From Lojkania enalia (lineage: Eukaryota > Ascomycota > Dothideomycetes > Pleosporales): 64,000 nt of DNA. Shown here piece after piece: positions 23,314-34,931 of the stretch (within the stretch, counting starts at the first letter, position 1; each line of letters opens with the position of its first letter). The translations under genes and the position numbers were made by a program. The stretch covers positions 186,001 to 250,000 of the forward strand of contig ML986618.1 in the NCBI GenBank assembly GCA_010094045.1, read 5' to 3'. The notes beneath the pieces are model-generated. The model was not told the origin of the DNA. It saw nothing but the letters and a program-made list of their open reading frames with translations, and searched no databases.

Positions 23314-24481
23314 CTACTTCTGAGTCTCATCAACAACCTCCTTTTCGGTAGTCTCCACATAGACTGGAGGGGCGTCATACTCTGGGAGCTCAACATACAC
23401 CTCCTTCTCACTGTGCACCTCAATGTTGTCTTCTTCGTCCTGGGCCACGCTCTCGTATTGACTACGTCCACGTACCTTTGCCACGAGTATCGCAATAGCG
23501 CAACCCAAGGCCATACCAACGAGGTAAGTAAGTGTACCAGCGAAGATGCCGATGAGGATCGGAATGAAGACCGTGAAGAAGGCGCGGCGAAGGAACATGT
23601 GCAAGCGGTGGTGAGGGTGTTGGTGATGATGACCCTTGTGGTGGTGCGGGTGGTGGTGAGGATGGCCAGGGCGGAACGTGTGTGGCGGCTTGCCCTCGGC
23701 AGTGTCCTGCTCCATAGGGTTGATGGGGTGAGCCTTGAGCCTATGGCAGCCTTTGCCTACGGATGACTTGATATCTTTTATCCGGTCTGCAATAATCGAT
23801 CTCCATTTGCAGAGAAGAGGCCATTCCTTACACTCTTTGTCCTGATCAATCGGGCTTGCCTCTTCCGCAGTAGCTGTTTGGAAGGAGGCGATCATAAGAC
23901 GGCCATTCACATCTTTGAGAAGATTGATTCTGAGAGCGGGCGCATCGACGGGCTCAGACTCGATCGAAGTGATTCGGAATGTCATCGGGAGAAGCTCGGT
24001 GCCGGCCTCAGTGACGGTCTCTGCACTGTTATAGTGGAAAGTATATCCGGTCACCCGTAGTCGGATGGCATTGTCGGTATCGGCATGAGGCTCTACCTGG
24101 GTGACGTAAAATGGCTCTGTGAAATGGCCAAAAGCGGGTGGATAGAGTTGGACACCATCGATATCAAGCGTGTCTTCGTGTGCGCCGACTTCGAAATCGA
24201 GCAACTGTAATGCTGTTAGTGCCGCCGTCAGCTTCCCCTGTGCAAGGCTGATGTACGAAAGCATTTCCCGCATCCTGTGCCCACGACAAAGCATCTCCAT
24301 TCTTAGTTGCGAAGGCACATCCAGGACATTCTAGAGCTACCGTGCGCTTGAAAGGGTTGATGGCGAGAGTCTCCATAGCGTTGTCGTCCCCGAGGTTGTC
24401 AGCCCCGACACTTGGCGGAATGAGGACAGCATTGGCGGCCAGCACCAGGGAGGCGTAAACGCCCAATTTGTGAGAGAACAT
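23314..24481 (-). CDS. Secreted/type I membrane protein of fungal unknown family
   Basis: Two exons (24257-24481, 23314-24204) give 371 aa. A signal peptide (MFSHKLGVYASLVLAANAVL) is followed by a lumenal domain with CPGCAF and the DGVQLYPP block. I associate these with a conserved but uncharacterised ascomycete family, annotated as DUF7728 if memory serves. After a linker with nearly 20 His residues in HPHHHPHHHKGHHH-type runs there is one membrane segment (FTVFIPILIGIFAGTLTYLV) and a short acidic cytosolic tail. The intron donor is the weak GTACAT, but the join NAF|LLDFEVG restores a smooth frame. The His-rich linker could bind metal ions (inference). The function is unknown. Confidence 0.85.
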
Positions 24482-26155
24482 TTTCTGAAGGTTTAAGGAA
24501 GAAAGGAGGCGGGTATAGAATGGATCAAGTAGGGTGTTGGAGAAAGGAAACGAGGTGTGGAACGATTCGGAAACAGGCGCAACATAGCGCTTATGTCGGG
24601 AGACATCGCCGCGTCATCATCGGTCACGTGATACGACTTCGTTTTAGATCCAACGCGAAGAGCAGTGAAGCAGTTGATATTGTCCTAAACACGTAACAAA
24701 TTTTAGCATCATGAAAATGTGCAAACCTTGTGGCTTAGGGCTAGCTATGTGGCTGACCAATAAGCTTCACTATCCCTCATACTTCGCCAAGAGGTGCCCC
24801 TATATCGGTATCCCCAATATGATTTCGTTGTAAAACAGATGGTTTCGGAAGAAACTAAATGACACAAAAGCTAACAATAGCTTGGGGTTGTGTATGTTAA
24901 ATGCTCGTTATTATTGAGTATCATGAACTACATGTTGGTTCCGGATTGACCTGCACCGTCGAACATGTGGAAGAAGCTACATAACACCCTACGAGCGAAG
25001 AAAATCGCCTTGCGCTAAGGGACTACATCATCACAGCAATAGAGATGGTGACTCACACCGGCCCTCTACAGAGCACTGTAGACCCTGGCATCCGGCTGAT
25101 AGATCCCTGAGAACACCGGCCACGAATTTAGATCCCTTCTATTGAACTAGCGTGCTGAGTAGGAATATGTGACTCATTCAATCCTTCAAATAATGCTTTC
25201 TGATAGCGAGAGACTGTGACAGGGCCACCACATAGCAGTGATGGCCAAATGCCGGAGGGCGTCGGAGGCCTCTGGTTGGTGGGCTCTCCATGCCGCAACC
25301 TATTAGAAATAGATGTTCCTTGGTTTTGAAATGATCTGGGCTCATGTAGAGCGGCTTGGATGTTAGTGCAAAGCCCGATATCACACAGTAAAGGTCGGGA
25401 TATCATAAGTAGAGAGTGTTTGATCCCGCTGGGGCGCCCTTGGGATGGGTCACGTAAAGGATGGCTCGATTGACAAAAGATTGATAGATTACAAGCGAGG
25501 TAAAGTGATATCATCCATACGGTAGTAAAAGGATCCAGCTAAGAGCTCTAACAATGAGATGGAGAGAGTTGAGACGACCAGGAGACGAGTTGGGAAAGAC
25601 ACATTTACACAAAATAGGCTACCTTCACTTGAAAAGAATTGCTTGATATCGGTAATAGGAGAACGAGTCAAGCTAGGGTGCATCTGTCGAAGCAATCCGA
25701 CATCCTGATGAGATACGCCGCGAAGCCATTAGGATGGTGTGCCATGGACGGCAATTTTGGACATTGCAAGGGATATTAACGCAATGCACGCTATCCTGGG
25801 TCTTGGAGACGCCTTGAACTATACCTGCGAGCATTATTATCAGTTGTTCAAGCCTTTTTGAGGTAATCTAGTGCTGTTAGCGTCGCGATGTTAGCGCGCG
25901 TAGGCCGTGTAGGCGGCAGCTCAGTTTGATGTTCTCGCAATGCTTACATAACAGGCGCTAGCGTACAATTATGCCTAGAAGGCGCGAGCCACGGGCAAAC
26001 TCAAGTGCGCTTTCACAGTCTCAAATCCAGCACATCATAAGAGCTGCCAAGCGTTTATTTTGAAGGGGAAGCATTGCAGTTCATGTTCCGCCGCCGCTTC
26101 CCGACCCGGCTTAGCGCCACCCTGCTCCCACTGTGATCTGAGTCCGCGCTGCGCC
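24482..26155. other. Gene-poor stretch upstream of histone H4
   Basis: About 1.7 kb, AT-richer than its neighbours. Several open frames of 60-130 codons occur on the minus strand (for example 25128-25514) but lack composition or splice structure suggesting genes. Confidence 0.45.
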
Positions 26156-26161
26156 TATAAA
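26156..26161 (+). promoter_or_regulatory. TATA box of histone H4
   Basis: TATAAA lies 165-170 bp before the H4 start codon, followed by a CT-rich leader. This is a normal arrangement for a strongly expressed fungal histone gene. Confidence 0.5.
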
Positions 26162-26325
26162 GCTGGCCTCGCCCGTTTATTTCCTTTCCGTTTTCTCTTT
26201 CTCTCCCTTTCCAACAACTCTGCATCCACACCACTCTGCCCATCCATATCCACCAAACAGCCACGCGCGCACGCGTCACAACACCTAACTTCATCAAACG
26301 TCATCAGCTCTAACATACTTCCAAC

Positions 26326-26942
<617 letters not shown>

Positions 26943-27348
26943 GCTGCTCGACACTTTCTCGCGTCACTGCTTCGGCATCCACATGGTCTTTCGTCTAGAG
27001 TAGTTGTGGCTGTCGCGACTGCTTTGTTTCTCAGAATAAGTTAGGGGTTAGGTTCACGGCCGGCGTTCGGAACATGTATAGGTGGTCTCATGATTCAATG
27101 ATATCAATCTGAGTGCTACTTCCCGCTTGACGAAGCTGGAGTCGCTCTTCATACGATTCGGTGATAGTCAATACACATCATCACGTCTACTCATCTCTTG
27201 ATTACTTGCTGTTATGTCTTGTTGGCATCCATGTGCCTGCCGTTATTCTGCGCCGACTCGTTGCCCAAAGCTTGGGCATTCTAGTTAATCGCCCTTTGAT
27301 CTACTATGCTCTGCCTTGAGTCAATATCCTTTCACCCAGCATTATTTA
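26943..27348. other. 3' flank of H4
   Basis: 406 bp between convergent genes. No histone stem-loop was looked for successfully and no gene is seen. Confidence 0.4.
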
Positions 27349-28059
27349 CTAGCAGCCTTCATCCCTCGTGTTAACCCAACTTTCTATCGCCTCAATGACC
27401 TCTTTCTTAGTTCCCGTCACACCAAACAAACCTCCTTCAACTTTGAGCGCCTCTAGACTCCAGATCTTCAATTCGTCATTCACACTCTCAACCCCATCCT
27501 CAACAACCAGCACATCATATCCCAGATCACTGGCCTCTCTCACAGTACTACTCACACACGCTTCCGCAGTCACTCCGCACACTACTAGATTCTTGATTCC
27601 TCTACAACGTAACATCTTATCCAGCTCTGTATGCATAAACGCGCCTCTTCCCGGCTTATCAATAACAGGCTCCACAGGTAACGGCTGCAGTTCCGGCACA
27701 ATATCATGACCCCTCTCCCCTCTAATTAGCAACTTCCCCAACGGGCCCTGCGACCCGATGGCCGCGCCGTTCACACTGCTCCTATGCCTCTCCCGCGAGC
27801 TAATGGTGGCCATGTGCGACTCGTGACCTTCGCGTGTGTAGTAGATGGGGAAGCCCGCGCGGCGGAATGTGGAGAGTAGGGAGACGAGGCGGGGGATTAG
27901 GGCTTGGAAACGCGAGAGAGGGTACCCTTGGGAGGAGAGGTAGCCGCCTGAGGCGAGGAAGTCGCGTTGCATGTCGATGATTAGGAGGGCGGTTGTTAGG
28001 GGGGAAAGGGAGGAGTCGTGGGGGAAGGAGTAGGGGAGGGTGGTGGGGATTTGGTTCAT
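27349..28059 (-). CDS. Isochorismatase-like cysteine hydrolase
   Basis: One exon encodes 236 aa. The family triad is visible: Asp in LLIIDMQRDF (about residue 29), Lys in VIDKPGRGAF and the nucleophilic Cys in VTAEACVSSTVREA, preceded by the GVTAE cis-peptide turn. These enzymes cleave amide or enol-ether bonds in substrates such as biuret, ureidoacrylate, nicotinamide or isochorismate. The HESHM and HDIVPEL elements suggest the biuret/ureidoacrylate-type amidohydrolase branch (weak inference). There is no signal peptide, so it is likely cytosolic. The start MNQIPTTLPYSF is the first ATG in frame. Confidence 0.92.
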   Translation of the reverse strand: MNQIPTTLPYSFPHDSSLSPLTTALLIIDMQRDFLASGGYLSSQGYPLSRFQALIPRLVSLLSTFRRAGFPIYYTREGHESHMATISSRERHRSSVNGAAIGSQGPLGKLLIRGERGHDIVPELQPLPVEPVIDKPGRGAFMHTELDKMLRCRGIKNLVVCGVTAEACVSSTVREASDLGYDVLVVEDGVESVNDELKIWSLEALKVEGGLFGVTGTKKEVIEAIESWVNTRDEGC

Positions 28060-29445
28060 TCCGGGGAGATGAGGTGGGTTGGTTTTGGGGGAGCTGCGTT
28101 GGTAGGAGGATTAGATTGAGTGGGATCTGTGTTAATAAGGTGATTAGGATGATTGATTGATTTTGTAGTTTTGTGCGTTGGTATTTGGAGGCATGATGGT
28201 CTAGTTGGGTTTGAGCGGTGAAGACGGATGGGCGTGGAGTTGGCCTCCCCACATCTTGATGCTAGTGCATGGCTGTGGGACTGCTCCTGATGCAGCGCCA
28301 GGTAGCGCGAAGATACCAATTGGAGGCATTTTATAGATTGAATGCACGTAAGTTGCAGATGTCAAGCCGTTGACACGATAGTTCCGTAGGTGCTCCGTAC
28401 TTTCCTAGGAATCGACGAGTAGGGAAACGTCAGTTTCATATTCTAATCTTCAAAAGTCGAGACTCGCAAAAAGGATCGACCCAGGATCTATTTACTAGGC
28501 CAAGCTTGCGGTGTGGGCTGTACAATGTTGCGAGGCGGCCCCGACGAAATTCTAGCCAGCGAACGTTACGTGGAGATTGTTAATACTTTTCCGGCTCGGT
28601 GGCGTTGCGACGCATTGATCAACCCTAGCCAAGCGTACTTTTCTTGCCGATCATTATCAGCCATGATAGTTCTAATGCGATTTCTCACATGTCGATATTG
28701 TTTGAAAACTGCTATTAGCGCTGGTTTTGCAGTCTCATTTACTCTGAGAGCGGCGCACAAAGTGAAATTTGGGGCATCCTTTTCTTGCTATCGGTGACAT
28801 TTACCCCTACAAAATCTTAGCAATGCCCTACATGTTGGCAGCTAGGAGTTCTTTGTTTGAAGATCGGGTGTATCCTCGAGGGACATCTTTTCCATAGTTC
28901 TCTCAATTCTTTCAAGCCATTCATACACAAAATTATTTTGAAGGTTGAGAATAAATAGACTGATGATCTATCGGCATATCCCAGAAGGTGCGGAGTTGAA
29001 AACCAGGAAACTCTTACAATAGATCTTTAGATAGATAAATTTGTTTGTTTAGTTTTATCGCCGAGGTATTCGAAGTTGGTGCGCGACTGCGAGAGGGGAT
29101 TTTCCGAGGTACTGTGAAGGGGGTCCGTTTACGTCTGTGTTTACGCTCTCAGCATATCCTTGAAATACCTGAGGTTTCCCTGTGAGACCTACTAGCCTAA
29201 TACCTGCTTCATCCCGGATACGTGGCCATCACTCGATCCCTTAATATCTTAGATTTCAATATCAGCAGCCAACTACCGTGAACTCCGAGTACACAGAACA
29301 GAGTAGGGGCATCGATGTACCTTCGAATTGGATGATAATCATAGATCCACATGTGGTAGCCATTGAGTTGCAAATCTTATATCTTAGCGATTAGTATCTA
29401 ATAACCCAAAGAGTTACGGAATAACATCAAGGTCACCTAAGACGC
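28060..29445. other. Gene-poor stretch
   Basis: About 1.4 kb, AT-rich in its second half. No supported gene. The 28513-28797 plus-strand frame is probably chance. Confidence 0.45.
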
Positions 29446-30631
29446 CTTGCGCGGCGTGAGCTTCTGAACTCCAGCGGCTTAGGCTCGATGCAGAACTGGA
29501 TGGCGAGCAAAAAAAACTATTTTCTAAAGGTAAGAAGTAGCTCCATAATGCTGATCCAATCTTTCTACCACTGACTGTACTGGAATGTAGACCGCATGTC
29601 GTGATCGAGACCAAAGCATGATATTAGCGGAATTCAAATCTATGTCCAGCAAAACCGGACTTTGTCCCCTAACCCATTGCATGGGCCACCTACGCAACGG
29701 ACCCTCAAATCCACTTCTTTGTCTGCAGATTTGACAATATGAGAGATGAGCTTCCTAAATTTGCATACTTTCCTAGCTATGTTGGCAGAACTCTATCGCA
29801 CCGGAACATCTCTCACGGGCAAGTTCGGCTCCTCTATCACCACATACCATAGAAACGTACCCATTGAGCACCGGTAGCCCGACACGCGGGAGGAATAGTT
29901 GAAGTGAACGACGCATAAGCTTCTTCAGTCGGAGCAGGAGGCTTAAGGCAGCAATCAAGAACTTCTTGATATGTTTGTTCCATTTCTTGATAAAGCGGTG
30001 CCTAGGCTTCTTCGGCCATTGGAAACAGGAGGTCGCAGCATCAAGCCTTGTCTTATCCACGGAGGCTTTTGGTATAACAATGCGACTATGGGCCATAACA
30101 CGGGACGCCAATAATCTTCGATACCGACTGCTTCTACGATCATAATGAATGTACGTCCGTGCACTCAGGTTTGGAGAAACGAGTTGGACATCATGCTCAC
30201 ATTCATATAGATTCTATCGGAATATGAAGGATTATTTGGAATAAGTTCGACATATCGTATATCACTGAATATCACAAACATTTACCCAAGTTTCCTCCTG
30301 AGGAGGACCATGATGACCGCAATGCACTTTATGCCACGTAAGTCTACTTCCGTCTTGCGTTCATATAGAAAGCTTCAGTTATCTTTCCGGTCGGCATATA
30401 CACCAGTCGCTAATGAAGAGTTTCAGTTGTGTGAGCATCCTTGAATCGATACTATACAAAGATACTAGCAAGTACAGAGAGATGTAAGCCGAGCTGACGC
30501 TCCGGTGAAAAGCGAGTTCCCCAAGCGATATTGGAATATCTGCTAAATTTTTCTCTTATAGGCTCATTGCGGAGAGGAAGAAACTCATTGATAAATTCGC
30601 TAGCGGATATGAGGAATGGGAACACGAGTAA
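29446..30631 (+). pseudogene. Ketosamine-3-kinase (fructosamine kinase family) pseudogene
   Basis: Successive pieces of one protein lie in order on the plus strand but in changing frames. They are a SFxTPAA-type piece near 29460 interrupted by TGA (29465) and TAG (29480), a KNYFLK piece near 29510, KPDFVP-stop-PIAW (TAA at 29670), VCRFDNMRDELPKF, LAELYRTGTSLTGKFG near 29782, VPRLLRPLETGGRSIKP and LIHGGFWYNN near 30060, FDTDCFYDHNE near 30120, YHKHLPKFPPEEDHDD near 30275, and KYREM spliced to LIAERKKLIDKF ending at TAA 30631. This order matches the fructosamine-kinase family (PF03881). The kinase HGD motif is HGG, so the catalytic Asp is lost. The many stops and frame changes rule out a simple intron explanation. 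Several stops fit C-to-T or G-to-A changes. Confidence 0.8.
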
Positions 30632-31674
30632 GGGTCTCGCGAAAATCAGGCAAAAGAGGTCAAGGGAAGCAAGTCATAAGAAATATGCATTGGTGCCAAA
30701 TAGAATTATTTGATTGTTATGTTTCCCAAGTCACAATGAAGATGTACAAGGGACGAACGTTTCATCTCTAGGGATATGTAGCAAGCTATGCTGTATGGTT
30801 GATCAACTGAGAAATTTTAGCGAAAATGGAATAACGTCTCGATTAAAGACGTTTTCTATAGAGGTTTCTCAACATTTCACAATAATCTAATTAAGAGTTC
30901 CTTGACGCTTACGGAGAACACATATTTACCATCTACTCAAAGTTGCACAGAGTCGGTTAGGATGTTGGGCTAATGCTTATTGATGCTGGTAGCCTTTTTA
31001 TTAATGCAGGAGCTCATAGTACGGGAATAATATTCCAAGACGGGATACTCTGATAGAGTACCCGCATGCCAACACGAAGGGATCCACAAGAAATAGCTGA
31101 TAGCCATAAGGTTGTATGTACTCGTAAAACGTAATAGAGCTGAGAGCTGTTAACTGCAACTGCTTCACTAGATTTACCAGATACGAGAGCTATTTATTTG
31201 TTTCGCAACACATGAAGCAGGACTAGGGGAATGTTCGGCGCGATTTTTATTTCCAATAGCACCCACGCAAGCTTTGCGAAAGGAACATGGATCTGCAGAG
31301 TCATCCAATCCTTTCTTTCCTGATTCGCCAACCCCCGCGGAGACGAAAAAACATCCGAAGCAGTGCCGCTCCTATCTTTGCCCTCTTGACCAATCCGCTT
31401 CACAAAGCATCCCCCGATAAGAAGAAGCAAACACCACACCGATTCCAGCAACTCGTACATCATTCCCTCTAACCATGTCAAGCAGTGTTACATCCGGAGA
31501 GGCAAGCGCTACTAGCGGTAACGGCATTTGCTTGATTTATCGCGGTCGATCGTCGCAACGGTCCGATCTATATGTAGGGTACCTATAGTCGTCATGGGTA
31601 TTGAAAGGGCGCGTATATTCGCGTCAATTCTCAATTCTTCAGCGAGTGATTTTGAGTACTTGCCCCTTGCCACC
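30632..31674. other. AT-rich gene-poor stretch
   Basis: About 1 kb between the pseudogene and the permease, including the permease leader. Only short chance frames are present. Confidence 0.45.
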
Positions 31675-33509
31675 ATGACCGTCGACACCGAAGATACATC
31701 AAAGAAAGTGTTCGACGAGGCCACCAGCGACGACGCTGTGCTTGAGCAGCTTGGATATGCACAAGGTACTTCCGAAAGGGCATCTGTTGAGAGTTATTAT
31801 TAACACCGAGCAGAGTTCAAGCGCAGTTTCGGTCTGCTAGGGATGGTTGGATTCTCTTTCTCCATCGTCACGAGCTGGACGGCACTTAGTGGTGTCCTGA
31901 TCATCGGTGTCGAGTCTGGAGGTCCGCCGGTCATGATATGGGGATGGCTTGCGGTCTGCCTGTTTACATTACCTGTCGCCTACTCTATGGCCGAAATGTG
32001 TAGTGCCTATCCGGTCGCTGGAGGCCAGTACAGTAAGCGTTTCCTGTCCGGTCGAAGTCTTTAAATTACTAAATAGACACAGGTTGGGTTGCTATTCTCG
32101 CACCAAAACGCTGGGCTCGAGGCTTCTCTTACGTTTGCGGATGGTTTATGCTGATCGGTATGATCATGTGCTAAAAGTCTTAGTATCGATATATAACTAA
32201 TCCTAGGGAAGGCATTCTCGCTATGGGCGCTACTAACAACTTTGTGGCGGCCAATTTTGTGCTGGGGACGGCCCGGCTCAACCATCTGGACTATACTATC
32301 GAGCGCTGGCATACAGTTCTCGTAGCGTACCTCATCACAATTGCTGCAGCGACATCGAACATCTTTGGGCCGCATCTCCTAAACAAAATATCCAAAGGCA
32401 TTCTGGTGTGGAATATCACTGCTTTCGTCGTCTGCTTCATTACCATCCTCGCCACGAACGATCACAAACAGCCCGCCAGCTTTGTCTTCAGCAAATTCCA
32501 GAACAACACAGGCTTTGGTGGATCGTACGCAGCGATTCTGGGATTATTGCAGAGCGCTTTTGGCATGTGTTGTTACGACGCGCCGAGCAAGATGACCGAG
32601 GAGATAAAAAATGCCCGAAAACAAGCCCCTCGAGCTATAGTCATGGCCGTGTATATCGGCACCTTTACTGGGTTCATTTTCCTGATCAGCTTATCCTTTT
32701 GCATGGGTGACTACGAAACAACCGCTGGAACTCCTACTGGCGTGCCCGTTATTGAAATCTTCTTTAACTCAACCGGAAGCATTGGAGGTGCCTCCACACT
32801 GGCTTCATTAATCGCAGTCATTGCTCTAGTGTGCGCCAACTCGTTGATGGCGGAAGGCTCCCGCGCCGTTTTCGCTTTTGCTCGTGATCATGGACTACCC
32901 TTTTCAGGAACAATTAGCAAGGTGTCGAAGAGCAAGCAGGTACCAATTTATGCGATCTTGGTTACTGCGCTGGTACAAGCGGCTTTCAATTCAATATACT
33001 TCGGAACATACGTTGGTTTGTAAACCCCCCAACTACGTCCGTTGATAGATCTAAGAACTCAACAGGATTCAATACGGTCATCGCTATCGCGACGGAAGGA
33101 TTCTGTGAGCGCCTATGCGGATTTCAACATGTCAATCGAGTGCGACTAACTTTTTGATCTAGATCTTTCCTATGCCATGCCACTACTTTCCCGAATCCTT
33201 GCCCATGTTAGTGGGAGGAAGCATCGGCTGGAAGGTCCATATTCCCTCGGGCGATATGGGCTCGCTCTGAATGTGATTGGTTTTCTTTTCTTGTCGTTTT
33301 GCTGCATTACGTTCAATTTCCCGAGTGTCAATCCCGTGAATAGCGACAACATGAATTATACTTCTGCTGCGATAGGTGTAGTAATGTTGATTAGTGTGAT
33401 CACTTGGATCACAACGGGGAGGAAACGTTTTACTGGCCCAGATAGTGGCCATCTGCTGGATCTTGGGAGAGGAGAGGTGGCAGCATCGACGGAGGCGAAG
33501 GCTGCATAG
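31675..33509 (+). CDS. APC-family amino-acid/choline/GABA permease
   Basis: Six exons (31675-31765, 31814-32032, 32083-32157, 32212-33015, 33066-33104, 33163-33509) give 524 aa with consistent phases. TM1 contains GMVGFSFSIVTSWTALSG, followed by the GGPPVMIWGW and AEMCSAYPVAGGQYSW blocks of the fungal choline/GABA permease subfamily. YTIERWHTVLVAYLI and HKQPASFVF are further subfamily signatures. About twelve hydrophobic segments are present, with an intracellular N-terminus rich in Asp and Glu. The likely role is plasma-membrane uptake of choline, GABA or another amine or amino acid. Exon 4 begins after an acceptor within tagggaag; the earlier AG gives a frame break. The context MTVDTED, with a CACC before the ATG, supports the start. 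Confidence 0.9.
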
Positions 33510-34931
33510 AGGATTATATGCGGTCTCAATCCTAGGGAGAAGGGGACGGAGGCACAGTACCAACATAAGCCTACTGATCCGCAGTACTAGGAGCCTGATC
33601 CTGCTGTGCTGTCCTGAAAAGTTTCAATTCATCCTTCGAGATCTGCAGAGGCCACGTTCATCGTCTCGCGCCGCATCGGCCAGGACATGGAATCCTACAT
33701 TCTGATTCCTGTCTCACGCGCCAAAATTCCAAATTTCCCATTAGTCTCCATATCCTAGAAGAAGCAAATCACTTATTGCGAGGAAACCTGAAAGCTGTTT
33801 TCTGGCGTGAGTCAGGCTATTATGACAAGCATACGTCATCGAGCGTTCCGCAGGGATCACGGGTAGAGGCCAGGACAGGGGTGACCAAGACCTCTTGGGC
33901 GTACATCCTGCCGAGAGCATAGCAAGAAAAAAAGGTCCGCGACTGAGAAACTCCAGAACGTCGGCAGTAGTAGGTCCTGACATCTGGAGACGGTGGTATG
34001 GAACGGTGGCGGATCGCCTGGGAGTACCCGTTGCACTCTGCACGCTGTGGACAGGCCAGGTACTGGAATCGGCGCGGGCGTGCATCAGGCGCATCTGTTG
34101 CCATCAAGCCAGGTAGTCAGTTAGTGAATAAGGAGGCTACCTGGAGGGCTGGAGGACCCCTCGTGCGGGAGTGCTAAGGTTAGGTGTCTGGAGGAGGAGC
34201 GCGGTGCCTGACCGGTCGTGGTGCAGCGAGCAGTCTGCGGCAAGGCGCCCATGGCAGCGTGCGCCTTCCGCACGGCACGTCGCAGGTGGTTTGAGAATCT
34301 ATCCAGAATACTGTATTACTCTGGCGGGCGAGGGCGGAGCACTGAGCAGATAAGACTCAAAGCGGAGTGGATGGCAGCGGAACATGCCAGATATGGGGAG
34401 ACAGGCTGGGAGACAGGCTGGGAGACAGACACCAGGACAGGTGGGGGGAGCGTACGGCTGCTCGTAATCATTATGCTGCAGTTCTTGAATTATTTGCATT
34501 CGCGGGAGACTTGGGCTTCTGGTGCTATTACTAGGAGCGCTGGACTGGATTGCGTGTGGCTGTAGTGACTGGGCCGCGGTGACTGGGTTCTTAGGCCTCG
34601 CATGATCGCGGTGGTCGCACGGCCGTGTGGGTGGTAAGACGTCATGGCAGTAGCGACGGGGCCCAACCAACCTGCTCCTACTCCCCGCCTAGGGCACTAC
34701 TACAACAAGGCGATTCCTCCAAGGCCAGGTCTCCTTAACTCTGCACTTCCCGGCTTGAGGGCTCAGCCTCACCCTCGATACCTTCTTCATCCTGCCCCTC
34801 CCACTTCCTTATCCACTTCCTTCTTCCTCCAAACTCCTCACCTGCCTGCCCATTCGACGCCGCCTCAGGTCGAGATCCTGCCATCCCCTCCGACTGCCTG
34901 AGCCGACTACTACCGTCCGCCTACGTCCGAT
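33510..34931. other. Intergenic with long C/T-rich leader
   Basis: About 1.4 kb. The last 250 bp are strongly C/T-rich, as in leaders of expressed fungal genes. One short tandem repeat (34398-34430) is listed separately. No gene is supported. Confidence 0.45.
34398..34430. repeat. 12-bp tandem repeat, about 2.7 copies
   Basis: The unit GAGACAGGCTGG is repeated twice perfectly and then partially. It is non-coding and likely a slippage product. Confidence 0.7.

Noticed and set aside
28056..28319. Minus-strand His/Pro-rich frame beside the isochorismatase-like gene
   Set aside because: It is a low-complexity upstream frame with no family; the enzyme start at 28059 is sufficient.
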